The notes: generated by a model not told the origin, from the letters alone. A stretch of 6,387 bases of DNA from Proteiniphilum sp. (GCA_016649795.1 JAENWZ010000132.1:1-6387), one strand, 5' to 3'. Shown: positions 1-5,857, counted from the stretch's first letter. Made by a program: numbers and translations.

Positions 1-447
1 CAGTTCATCCTCGCCGATCAGGGAGTCCTCGCCGATCAGAAATATGCTCTACTGCAAAAGTGGGGAAAAGAGAGATTCACGGGAAATCCATTGTTGTCGG
101 GAATCCGATTCGATGATAAGTCGCGGAGTGTCACAGTAAGCTCCAGGGCTGAATTGATGCTTCCTGCAAATAAAGAGGGTGTGAAAGAAAAAATAATAAT
201 CATGAGCTACCGCTTCGATGCTTCCATCACCAATGCCGGATGTATGCTTGTGGTAAGGGACATCACCTATCAGAGCACACAGAAGGATGCGGCATCATTC
301 TTCCCGAAAGTATACACAGCCGAGCAGACTATCACCGACCAGGCTGTGAAGGCAAGCGGTGAAGAAGGTTTATGGAGGAGTAACATTCGAAAAGAGACTC
401 TCACAAAACTGAATGATCTCTATTCGGAGCTCTCTGCAATTTTTTGA
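1..447 (+). CDS. C-terminal part of an unrecognised protein, possibly DUF4468-like
   Basis: The reading frame is open from the first base to the TGA at 445-447, giving 148 residues of a protein that starts left of the window. I do not recognise it with certainty. A tryptophan-containing helix (around ALLQKWGKERF) is followed by alternating strand-like segments including IIIMSYRFDAS and CMLVVRDITYQ, and then a polar C-terminal helix. This order resembles the DUF4468 (TBP-like fold) family of small exported Bacteroidota proteins; that is resemblance from memory only. The first 14 codons contain an exact-phase 18-base duplication (ILADQG / VLADQK). Any signal peptide would lie outside the window. 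It is separated from rpmB by 308 bases and a promoter, so it is probably a separate transcription unit. Confidence 0.6.
   Translation, partial: QFILADQGVLADQKYALLQKWGKERFTGNPLLSGIRFDDKSRSVTVSSRAELMLPANKEGVKEKIIIMSYRFDASITNAGCMLVVRDITYQSTQKDAASFFPKVYTAEQTITDQAVKASGEEGLWRSNIRKETLTKLNDLYSELSAIF
7..42 (+). repeat. 18-bp in-frame tandem duplication inside the first CDS
   Basis: Bases 7-24 and 25-42 are two 18-base units sharing a 14-base identical core (tcctcgccgatcag at 8-21 and 26-39). They encode ILADQG and VLADQK, so the repeat keeps the frame and adds six residues. The near-identity at DNA level suggests a recent duplication. Because it lies at the window edge, further copies could exist upstream. 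Confidence 0.75.
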
Positions 448-507
448 TTGCGCCGACTTATCACTTCTCTCTGTTAGAATGTCTAACTTAAGAGAGCTGA
501 GGCAATC
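446..507 (+). terminator. Imperfect hairpin over the stop codon of the first gene, possible terminator
   Basis: The core is gttaga (473-478), loop atg, tctaac (482-487). It is extended by ctctct (467-472) pairing with agagag (491-496), with a three-base bulge on the right arm. An outer six-base match, gattgc (446-451) with gcaatc (502-507), could close the structure. Only a weak U-rich stretch (tcttgttt) follows, so it is not a canonical Rho-independent terminator. It could still act as a terminator or as an mRNA 3'-end stabiliser for the upstream gene. Confidence 0.4.
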
Positions 508-657
508 TTGTTTGACTATGCCGAGTGCCGATAATGATTTGTGTGAGTGAGCGTTTTCGTTCTGCCGTTCAGACAAAACAAAAATCCGGTTCTATTCCGG
601 GGCAAAAGAGAAATATCTGATTTAGTCAAAACGATATGAAATTAATTTGCCGGAAAC
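508..657. other. Non-coding upstream part of the 308-base gap before rpmB
   Basis: I see no supported gene here on either strand. It holds only a very short CCGG-ttctatt-CCGG inverted repeat around 582-598, too short to interpret, and becomes AT-rich toward the promoter that starts at 658. Confidence 0.5.
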
Positions 658-689
658 TTTGGTAAATTAAAATTATATGCTTAATTTTG
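658..689 (+). promoter_or_regulatory. Bacteroidota-type promoter of the rpmB operon
   Basis: TTTG at 658-661 is followed after exactly 20 bases by TAATTTTG at 682-689. This matches the known Bacteroidota housekeeping-sigma pattern (-33 TTTG, -7 TAnnTTTG, about 19-21 bases apart). The predicted transcript start is near 695-697, giving an AC-rich 5' leader of about 60 bases before the rpmB ATG. An AAGGA at 726-730 lies too far from the ATG to serve as its Shine-Dalgarno; A-rich leaders without one are normal in this phylum. Confidence 0.75.
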
Positions 690-755
690 CGCCCTGAATT
701 GTCGGGAAGATGCTGTTCTGAAGAGAAGGAAAACAACAAAACACACAATATAGCA

Positions 756-995
756 ATGTCTAAGATTTGTCAAATAACAGGAAAAAAAGCAATGGTTGGA
801 AACAACGTTTCTCACTCTAACGCGAGAACGAAACGTAAATTCAACGTAAATTTGTTCAAGAAGAAATTTTTTTGGGTGGAAGAAGATTGCTGGATTAGTT
901 TGAATATATCAGCATCCGGTTTGCGCACCATTAATAAAGTTGGATTGGATGCAGCCTTGAAAAAAGCTGCTGCTAAAGGATATTTAAACGCATAA
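756..995 (+). CDS. rpmB: Large-subunit ribosomal protein bL28
   Basis: Encodes 79 residues of ribosomal protein bL28, a small basic component of the 50S subunit. The N-terminus ([20 protein letters not shown], then [12 protein letters not shown]) is the family signature, and the [12 protein letters not shown] and [14 protein letters not shown] segments match the rest of the fold. I chose the ATG at 756 because an upstream TTG extension in the same frame (from 687) overlaps the promoter and is not family-like. Only two cysteines are present, so this is the zinc-independent form. It is the first gene of an operon with rpmG (19-base gap) and the DUF4295 gene. Confidence 0.96.
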   Translation: MSKICQITGKKAMVGNNVSHSNARTKRKFNVNLFKKKFFWVEEDCWISLNISASGLRTINKVGLDAALKKAAAKGYLNA

Positions 996-997
996 CG

Positions 998-1005
998 AGA
1001 AGGAG
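998..1005 (+). promoter_or_regulatory. Shine-Dalgarno-like site before rpmG
   Basis: The purine run agaaggag ends nine bases before the rpmG ATG and resembles a strong ribosome binding site. Such sites are uncommon and weakly used in Bacteroidota, where the anti-Shine-Dalgarno sequence is largely sequestered on the ribosome. It nevertheless agrees with the start chosen at 1015. Confidence 0.5.
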
Positions 1006-1014
1006 AAATCAGCA

Positions 1015-1203
1015 ATGGCAAAAAAAGCAAAAGGAAACAGAGTGCAGGTGATCCTGGAATGTACGGAACACAAAGAGAGCGGTATGCCCGGCACTTCCAG
1101 ATATATTACCACAAAGAACAGGAAGAATACAACAGAACGATTGGAATTGAAAAAATACAATTCTGTACTGAAGAAAATGACTGTTCATAAAGAAATAAAG
1201 TAA
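1015..1203 (+). CDS. rpmG: Large-subunit ribosomal protein bL33
   Basis: Encodes 62 residues of ribosomal protein bL33 of the 50S subunit. It begins [20 protein letters not shown] and carries the family motifs [22 protein letters not shown] and a C-terminal HKEIK. The two CxxC pairs of zinc-binding bL33 are absent: the first pair is reduced to a single cysteine (ECTEH) and the second is replaced (YNSVLKKM). This is therefore the zinc-independent (C-minus) type. It sits between rpmB and the DUF4295 gene with gaps of 19 and 13 bases, so it is co-transcribed and expected to be highly expressed. Confidence 0.96.
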   Translation: MAKKAKGNRVQVILECTEHKESGMPGTSRYITTKNRKNTTERLELKKYNSVLKKMTVHKEIK

Positions 1204-1216
1204 AATAAATTAGACT

Positions 1217-1378
1217 ATGGCAAAGAAATCAGTTGCGGGATTCCGCGATAAGCATACAACCACAGGGCGCAGTCATACCAAAGTGATCAAAATGGTGAAA
1301 TCGCCCAAATCAGGTGCATACAGCTTCAGAGAAGAGATGATCCTGAACGATCAGGTAAAGGATTATTTCACGAAATAA
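1217..1378 (+). CDS. DUF4295 protein, small Bacteroidota ribosomal protein (bL38)
   Basis: A 53-residue basic protein starts at the ATG at 1217 and ends at the TAA at 1376-1378. It begins MAKKSVAGFRDKHTTTGRSH and contains TKVIKMVKSPKSGAYSFRE, the signature of DUF4295, followed by DQVKDYF. DUF4295 genes sit directly after rpmG across Bacteroidota. From memory, the protein was seen as an additional 50S component in a Flavobacterium ribosome structure and named bL38; I am less sure of that name than of the family. The small size, high lysine content, tight spacing and terminator after it all fit the third gene of a ribosomal-protein operon. Confidence 0.92.
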   Translation: MAKKSVAGFRDKHTTTGRSHTKVIKMVKSPKSGAYSFREEMILNDQVKDYFTK

Positions 1379-1471
1379 GTTCTATGAAGACAGACTTTTT
1401 CTCTGCCCGGCATAGATAGACAAGTTTATCATTGCTCCAGCTTAGCGGAAAAGTCAGTTAAAAATATGTAA

Positions 1472-1506
1472 AAGCTTCCCTGTGCCAAAACGCAGGGAAG
1501 TTTTTT
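1472..1506 (+). terminator. Rho-independent terminator of the rpmB-rpmG-DUF4295 operon
   Basis: The arm cttccctgtg (1475-1484) pairs with cgcagggaag (1491-1500) over ten base pairs, one of them U-G, around the six-base loop ccaaaa. Six T (1501-1506) follow directly, preceded by an A-rich stretch that can extend the stem. This is a textbook intrinsic terminator. It lies about 95 bases after the DUF4295 stop codon. Confidence 0.9.
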
Positions 1507-1519
1507 ATTGACTATTTCG

Positions 1520-1527
1520 TAGATTTG
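1520..1527 (+). promoter_or_regulatory. Candidate -7 box of a promoter for ftsY
   Basis: TAGATTTG matches the Bacteroidota -7 consensus TAnnTTTG and lies 14 bases after the terminator T-run. The matching -33 position falls inside the terminator arm and shows no TTTG, so only half the promoter is well formed. The predicted start near 1534 would leave a leader of about 70 bases before the ftsY ATG. A promoter is expected here because the preceding operon is terminated. Confidence 0.5.
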
Positions 1528-1603
1528 CATATAATACAGCAGCGAATTCACAAGTGCCAGCTGGGAAATCAAAAGTATATACCGTTTAATCATACACTGC
1601 GCT

Positions 1604-2557
1604 ATGGGTTTTTTTGACAGATTCTCGAAAGGGAAAAATGATACACTGGATAAAGGTCTCGAAAAAACGAAAGAGAGTTTTTTCACGAAGATCACCCGCG
1701 CCGTTGCCGGCAAGTCGAAGGTCGATGACGATTTGCTCGACGAGCTGGAGGAGGTGCTGGTCTCTTCCGATGTGGGGGTAGATACAACACTTAAGATTAT
1801 AGAGAGGATTGAAGAACGCGTGGCGCGTGATAAGTATGTCAGTATCGATGAGCTGACAACCATCCTGCGTGATGAGATTGCCCTGCTTCTCACCGAGAAC
1901 GACAGCGAAGACCTATCGGAGTTTTCTGTACCTGAAGGAAAGAAACCCTATGTCATCATGGTGGTTGGAGTGAATGGTGTGGGCAAAACAACCACTATCG
2001 GCAAGCTGGCATACCAGTTCAAGCAAAAAGGATTATCCGTCTATCTAGGTGCCGCCGATACGTTCCGTGCTGCAGCCGTGGAGCAGCTCGATATCTGGGG
2101 ACAGAGGGTAGGGGTGCCCGTGATAAAACAAAAAATGGGTGCCGATCCCGCCTCGGTTGCCTTCGATGCTGTCAGCTCGGCAAAAGCACATGATGCCGAT
2201 GTAGTCATTATAGATACGGCTGGACGCCTGCATAACAAGATCAACCTTATGAACGAGCTCACCAAGATAAAGAATGTGATGGGGAAAATAGTCCCCGATG
2301 CTCCTCACGAGGTGCTCCTTATTCTTGACGGCTCCACTGGGCAGAATGCATTTGAGCAGGCCAAACAGTTCACCGCTGCTACGGTGGTTACGGCGCTTGC
2401 CATCACAAAACTGGACGGTACCGCCAAGGGAGGTGTAGTGATCGGCATATCCGATCAGTTTAGGATCCCCGTAAAATATATCGGACTGGGTGAAGGAGTG
2501 GAAGACCTGCAGGTATTCAGAAGAAAAGAGTTTGTGGATTCACTTTTCGGAGAGTAG
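1604..2557 (+). CDS. ftsY: Signal recognition particle receptor FtsY
   Basis: Encodes 317 residues of the SRP receptor GTPase, which docks SRP-ribosome-nascent-chain complexes at the inner membrane and hands them to the Sec translocon. A helical N domain (about 15-100) is followed by the G domain with all motifs: P-loop GVNGVGKTT (122-130), the SRP-GTPase insertion motif DTFRAAA (152-158), DTAGR (204-208), TKLD (268-271) and GLGEG (294-298). The long acidic A domain of enterobacterial FtsY is missing; the protein starts with a short MGFFDRFSKGK segment that may itself contact lipid. This compact form is usual in the phylum. rimO follows after 32 bases, so the two are probably co-transcribed. 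Confidence 0.97.
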   Translation: MGFFDRFSKGKNDTLDKGLEKTKESFFTKITRAVAGKSKVDDDLLDELEEVLVSSDVGVDTTLKIIERIEERVARDKYVSIDELTTILRDEIALLLTENDSEDLSEFSVPEGKKPYVIMVVGVNGVGKTTTIGKLAYQFKQKGLSVYLGAADTFRAAAVEQLDIWGQRVGVPVIKQKMGADPASVAFDAVSSAKAHDADVVIIDTAGRLHNKINLMNELTKIKNVMGKIVPDAPHEVLLILDGSTGQNAFEQAKQFTAATVVTALAITKLDGTAKGGVVIGISDQFRIPVKYIGLGEGVEDLQVFRRKEFVDSLFGE

Positions 2558-2589
2558 TTTTTTAAGGTAAAGGTATTGAGAGTCAATAT

Positions 2590-3889
2590 ATGATAAAAAA
2601 TAAAATAGATGTTGTCACACTGGGTTGTTCCAAGAACCTGGTGGATTCTGAATTGCTGATGCGCCAGCTCGTTGCCAACGGGTACACCGTTGCACATGAC
2701 CCCGATACAGCAAAGGGTGATATCGCCGTGATCAATACCTGCGGCTTTATCGGCGATGCAAAAGAGGAGTCCATCAATATGATTCTCTCTTTCGCTGAAG
2801 CAAAAAAGAAGAACAAGCTGAAGCAACTCTATGTGATGGGTTGTCTCTCAGAACGATACAAGCAGGAGTTGTCGGATGAGATACCTGAAGTGGACAAGTT
2901 TTACGGTAAGTTCGACTGGAAAGAGCTGATTGCCGATCTGGGCAAATCCTACTATAAAGAACTGGAGTTTGATCGTTCCCTCTCCACACCGCCGCATTAC
3001 GCCTATGTGAAAATATCGGAAGGATGCGACAGGACCTGTTCTTACTGCTCCATCCCGTTGATTACAGGGAAATACAAATCACGCCCCATAGAGGAGATCG
3101 AAGAGGAGATCCGTCACCTGGTAGCCGATGGTGTGAAGGAGTTTCAGTTTATCGCGCAGGACCTGACCTATTACGGACTCGACCGTTACAAATCAATGAA
3201 ACTGCCTGAACTGATTGAAAGAGTGTCAGATATAAAAGGTGTGGAGTGGATTCGTCTCCATTACGCCTACCCGGCACACTTTCCTAAGGATCTTCTGCGG
3301 GTGATGCGTGAGCGTGACAATGTCTGCAGCTACCTCGATATCGCCCTGCAGCATATCAGCGACAACATGTTGAAGATCATGCGCCGCAATATTACCAGGC
3401 AGGAGACCATCGACCTGATTCAACATATTCGTGATGAGGTGCCCGGCATCCATCTGCGTACCACCATGATGGTGGGCCATCCCGGTGAGACAGAGGCCGA
3501 TTTTGAGGAGCTGCTCGATTTTCGTGCGACAGACCCGTTTTGAGCGATTGGGTGCTTTCCCCTATTCACATGAGGAGGATACCTACAACGACAAACATTA
3601 CACCGACGATATGCCGGCGGCAGTGAAACAGGAGAGAATGGAGAGGCTGATGGAGCTGCAGGAAGAGATCGCCCTCTCTGTGAACGAAGAGAAAGTAGGG
3701 AAAACCATGAAGGTGATTATCGACAGGGAGGATGAGGAGTTTTACATCGGCCGTACCGAATACGATTCGCCTGAAGTGGATGGTGAAGTACTGATCGGCA
3801 AAGAGAGTGAGTTGACGATTGGCTGTTTCTGCAATGTGAAGATTCATTCAGCCCATCCTTTCGATCTGTTTGGCAGTCCGGAAGTATAA
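2590..3889 (+). pseudogene. rimO: RimO, ribosomal protein uS12 methylthiotransferase, interrupted by one frameshift
   Basis: RimO is a radical-SAM enzyme that adds a methylthio group to a conserved aspartate of ribosomal protein uS12. Frame one covers residues 1-311: an N-terminal MTTase domain with LGCSKN, NTCGFIG and MGCLSER (cysteines 13, 51 and 85, the auxiliary cluster) and the radical-SAM motif CDRTCSYC (146-153). After GAT TTT (3517-3522) that frame continues for six unrelated codons to a TGA at 3541-3543. Family sequence resumes one frame over at 3524 (VRQTRFERLGAFPYSHEEDTY) and runs to TAA at 3887-3889 through the C-terminal TRAM domain. Leaving out C3523 gives a normal-length 432-residue enzyme with no residue lost. 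The cause is a sequencing error, a recent mutation or, less likely, +1 slippage from TTT to TTC. Confidence 0.92.
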
Positions 3890-3920
3890 ATCGGACAGGC
3901 TGATATTTATTCAATCGGTT

Positions 3921-3949
3921 AATCATCAAATCATTAAATCATCAAATCA
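3921..3949 (+). repeat. Two 13-bp direct repeats in the rimO-HU gap
   Basis: aatcatcaaatca occurs at 3921-3933 and again at 3937-3949, separated by three bases, in the AT-rich 74-base gap just before the small HU gene. The tract could be a simple-sequence expansion or a binding site. I see no TAnnTTTG promoter box in this gap, so the HU gene may be read from the ftsY-rimO transcript. Confidence 0.7.
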
Positions 3950-3963
3950 ATATATCAGTTATC

Positions 3964-4251
3964 ATGACACACGAAGAGCTTATTACCGAACTGTCGCAAC
4001 GCCTCAACTGGCCGGAACCGAAAGTGGCCGAGACATTGGAGGCGGCTGTGACCGTGATGAACGCGAAATTGTCGGAAAACAATCCCCTCTCATTGCCGAA
4101 CCTGGGTGATTTTATTACCCGCAGAAAAACAGAATATATCTCGGTGAATCCCGATACCAAAGAGAGATGGCTTATACCCCCCGCTGTTGAACTACTTTTT
4201 GAAGCTGCACCTGAACTGAAGGAACAGCTGTTAAACGACATGAAAGAATAA
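3964..4251 (+). CDS. Small HU/IHF-family DNA-binding protein
   Basis: Encodes 95 residues of the HU/IHF fold, which forms dimers that bend DNA and organise the nucleoid. Helices come first (THEELITELSQRLNWPEPKVAETLEAAVTVMNAKLSE), then the strand turn SLPNLGDFITRRKTEYISVNPDTKERWLIPP, where LGDF stands for the family's GFGxF motif, and a C-terminal helix (AAPELKEQLLND). The usual proline at the tip of the DNA-inserting arm may be represented by NPDT or by the later IPP. It is a divergent HU, not a canonical HupA/HupB. The next gene, 43 bases downstream, starts with a second HU-type domain, so the two products may work as partners; that is inference. Confidence 0.85.
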   Translation: MTHEELITELSQRLNWPEPKVAETLEAAVTVMNAKLSENNPLSLPNLGDFITRRKTEYISVNPDTKERWLIPPAVELLFEAAPELKEQLLNDMKE

Positions 4252-4294
4252 CCGGTGCTGTGTGAATCATTCATGCATAAAAGAGAAAGCAGAT

Positions 4295-5227
4295 ATGGAA
4301 AGAACGGAAAGAACTGGAATCAATGAGATTGCTTCCTTATTGTCAGCGAAAAATGAACAGATCACAAAAGAGGATGCAACACTTTTTTTAAAGAAATGGA
4401 TCGCTGTGATCAACGATTCACTGGTAGCAAAAAAGCAGGTGGAGGTGACCGGGTTCGGCACATTCAGCTTTTCGCAAATAAGGGAGAGTGAAACAAATGA
4501 ACAGATTGAAGCGGGTAATGAAGAGGTGTCCTACTTCTACAAAATAGGGTTCACACCCGATGAGACTCTCAGGAACAGTGTAAACATCTTTTTTTCAAAC
4601 TTCGAACCTTCACTGCTGAGCGAAGGTGTAACCTTCGACGCACTTCCTGAGGTGATTGCCGGGGAAACCGGAGAGGAGGAGTATATCTTCAACCATATCC
4701 AAAAAATGGTCTCCCTGCCCAGACAGCAGATCACGGAAACAGAAATTCCACAAGCAGAGATTACTACAGAAGAAGTCAGAACGGAAGAGAGCATAACTGA
4801 AGAAATAGCAGAAAAAGAATCGGAAGATATTTCAGAAGAAATGATTCCAGTCAAATCAGAAGCAGGGATAGAAGCTCCAGAACCGGATTCACAATCGGAA
4901 ACAGTTACATCAGACATTCCGGATGAAGCTCCCAAGCCAGAGTCGCATTCCGAAACTGTTGCGTCAGACAAACCGGTTGAAGCAACCGAACCGGAGGAAT
5001 CGATTGAATCGGTACCTCATATATCCAATATATTGTCTGAATCTCTTCAACATTTATCTCCCGAAGCGCAGCAAGTATCTCACAAACCCGGACACCATGA
5101 AAGAGTGAGAAAACGCAGAAAATCGACCACTATCTGGATACCCATTCTGGGAGGTGCGGCAATTATTTTGGCCGGTCTTTTTTTTTTCAGGGAGACTCAC
5201 GGGAAAAGCGGAAGCGATAGTCTTTAG
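4295..5227 (+). CDS. HU-type DNA-binding domain with acidic linker and one transmembrane helix (N-terminal part of an HU-LysM protein)
   Basis: As read, 310 residues. I prefer the ATG at 4295 to an in-frame GTG at 4262 because MERTERTGINEIASLLSAK aligns with the start of the HU fold. Residues 1-100 are HU-type (helices, then VEVTGFGTFSFSQIRESE and IGFTPDETLRNSVN), followed by the segment FEPSLLSEGVTFDAL that, as I recall, accompanies HU domains in Bacteroidales homologues. Residues about 135-265 are a Glu/Ser/Pro/Thr-rich acidic linker with a duplicated 18-residue unit. A basic patch (RVRKRRK, 272-278) precedes one hydrophobic helix (IWIPILGGAAIILAGLFFF, 280-298), so by the positive-inside rule the HU domain is cytoplasmic. 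The frame then ends after 12 residues because of the ten-T run at 5178-5187; family sequence continues in the next frame to a LysM domain. Confidence 0.85.
   Translation: MERTERTGINEIASLLSAKNEQITKEDATLFLKKWIAVINDSLVAKKQVEVTGFGTFSFSQIRESETNEQIEAGNEEVSYFYKIGFTPDETLRNSVNIFFSNFEPSLLSEGVTFDALPEVIAGETGEEEYIFNHIQKMVSLPRQQITETEIPQAEITTEEVRTEESITEEIAEKESEDISEEMIPVKSEAGIEAPEPDSQSETVTSDIPDEAPKPESHSETVASDKPVEATEPEESIESVPHISNILSESLQHLSPEAQQVSHKPGHHERVRKRRKSTTIWIPILGGAAIILAGLFFFRETHGKSGSDSL
4874..4981 (+). repeat. Two 54-bp tandem units coding the acidic linker
   Basis: Units 4874-4927 and 4928-4981 each encode 18 residues of the pattern A-P-x-P-x-S-x-S-E-T-V-x-S-D-x-P-x-E. A degenerate third unit starts at 4982 (ATEPEESIESV). 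The two DNA copies differ at many third positions while the protein pattern stays, so the duplication is not fresh and the peptide composition appears to be maintained. Confidence 0.8.
5178..5187 (+). repeat. Run of ten T at the frame change of the HU-LysM gene
   Basis: Ten consecutive T lie within the codons for the end of the transmembrane helix (Leu-Phe-Phe-Phe). With nine T the HU-TM frame would run directly into the frame that encodes the periplasmic linker and LysM domain, giving one protein of about 489 residues. The tract is long enough for replication or transcription slippage and also for homopolymer miscalling. Confidence 0.9.
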
Positions 5228-5765
5228 ACTGCAAGAGAGTAAAGGAAAAGAACTATCTTTAAGAAATCATTCCGGAGATTCAGATGAGATTCACTTAAAC
5301 AGACAAACATCACCCACAGAAGAAGGCATACAACACAGTCGATCATCAGCTGCAGAAGAAGATGCTCAAAGCATACAAACGATACCATTTGTAGAAGTAG
5401 CACAAAGCCGGCAAACGGCCGCTGCGGAAAAGGTGGCGCACAGCAGTCCGATGGAAACAGCCAAAGAGTCAGCAGAGCGTACTTCGGTTGCACCGGCTGA
5501 AAATAAGACCGGTATAACGAAGAAAATAATCGTGTTGGAACAGGGACAAACATTACGGTTGCTCGCGCTTGAGCTTTTTGGCAACCGCGAATTCTGGGTC
5601 TATATCTATCTTGAAAACAAGAACAGTATCCAAAACCCAAATATTGTCCCCATAGGTACTGAACTCATCATTCCAGACCCTTCACACTACAATATCAACG
5701 CTTCAGACCCGCTGGCTGTCGGGAAAGCAAAAGAGCTTGGAGAAAAGGTATTGGCGTATTTCTAA
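5187..5765 (+). CDS. Periplasmic linker and LysM domain (C-terminal part of the HU-LysM protein)
   Basis: This frame has no convincing start of its own; it is open upstream of the ten-T run only as a shadow of the HU gene (first candidate GTG at 5154). It is best read as residues 298-489 of one protein. Residues 298-408 are a low-complexity Ala/Glu/Gln/Ser/Thr linker with degenerate 11-12-residue repeats (AAEEDAQSIQT, IPFVEVAQSRQT, AAAEKVAHSSPM; bases 5349-5453). Residues about 411-460 form a LysM domain: IIVLEQGQTLRLLALELFGN, then FWVYIYLENKNSIQNPNIVP and GTELIIPD, matching the LysM pattern of G-x-T-L, small helix, N-x-x-x-I-x-N-P-N and a final G-x-x-L-x-I-P. LysM binds N-acetylglucosamine-containing glycans such as peptidoglycan. 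A 29-residue tail follows, ending at TAA 5763-5765. Confidence 0.85.
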   Translation, partial: SGRLTGKAEAIVFRLQESKGKELSLRNHSGDSDEIHLNRQTSPTEEGIQHSRSSAAEEDAQSIQTIPFVEVAQSRQTAAAEKVAHSSPMETAKESAERTSVAPAENKTGITKKIIVLEQGQTLRLLALELFGNREFWVYIYLENKNSIQNPNIVPIGTELIIPDPSHYNINASDPLAVGKAKELGEKVLAYF

Positions 5766-5800
5766 ATTGGTATAAGCTCCTTTTCTTGATCATCTCACTT

Positions 5801-5829
5801 TTATCAACAACAAAAAAATAAATTGATAA
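5801..5829 (+). terminator. Weak hairpin after the LysM frame, possible terminator
   Basis: ttatcaa (5801-5807) pairs with ttgataa (5823-5829) across a 15-base A-rich loop. The stem is short and AT-only except for one G-C pair, and no T-run follows. It lies about 35 bases after the stop codon, so a role in 3'-end formation is possible but poorly supported. Confidence 0.2.
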
Positions 5830-5857
5830 GGAATAAGTCAGTTCTGTACAAAACTTG

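Noticed and set aside
582..598. CCGG-ttctatt-CCGG inverted repeat in the gap before rpmB
   Set aside because: A four-base stem is too short to separate from chance.
687..755. TTG start extending rpmB by 23 residues
   Set aside because: It overlaps the promoter -7 box and adds residues foreign to bL28; the ATG at 756 gives the normal protein.
1429..1893. Minus-strand open frame of 154 codons opposite ftsY
   Set aside because: It covers the terminator, the promoter region and the conserved ftsY start; the composition is low-complexity serine, typical of an antisense shadow.
3024..3209. Open frame of 61 codons inside rimO
   Set aside because: It is a shadow of the radical-SAM coding region with no recognisable protein features.
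4262..4294. Upstream GTG start giving 11 more residues for the HU-type protein
   Set aside because: The extra residues (MNHSCIKEKAD) are not HU-like, and the ATG at 4295 places the first helix as in the family.
4537..4971. Minus-strand open frame of 144 codons opposite the HU-LysM linker
   Set aside because: The Ser-rich translation is the complement of the repetitive acidic linker; there is no start context or family match.
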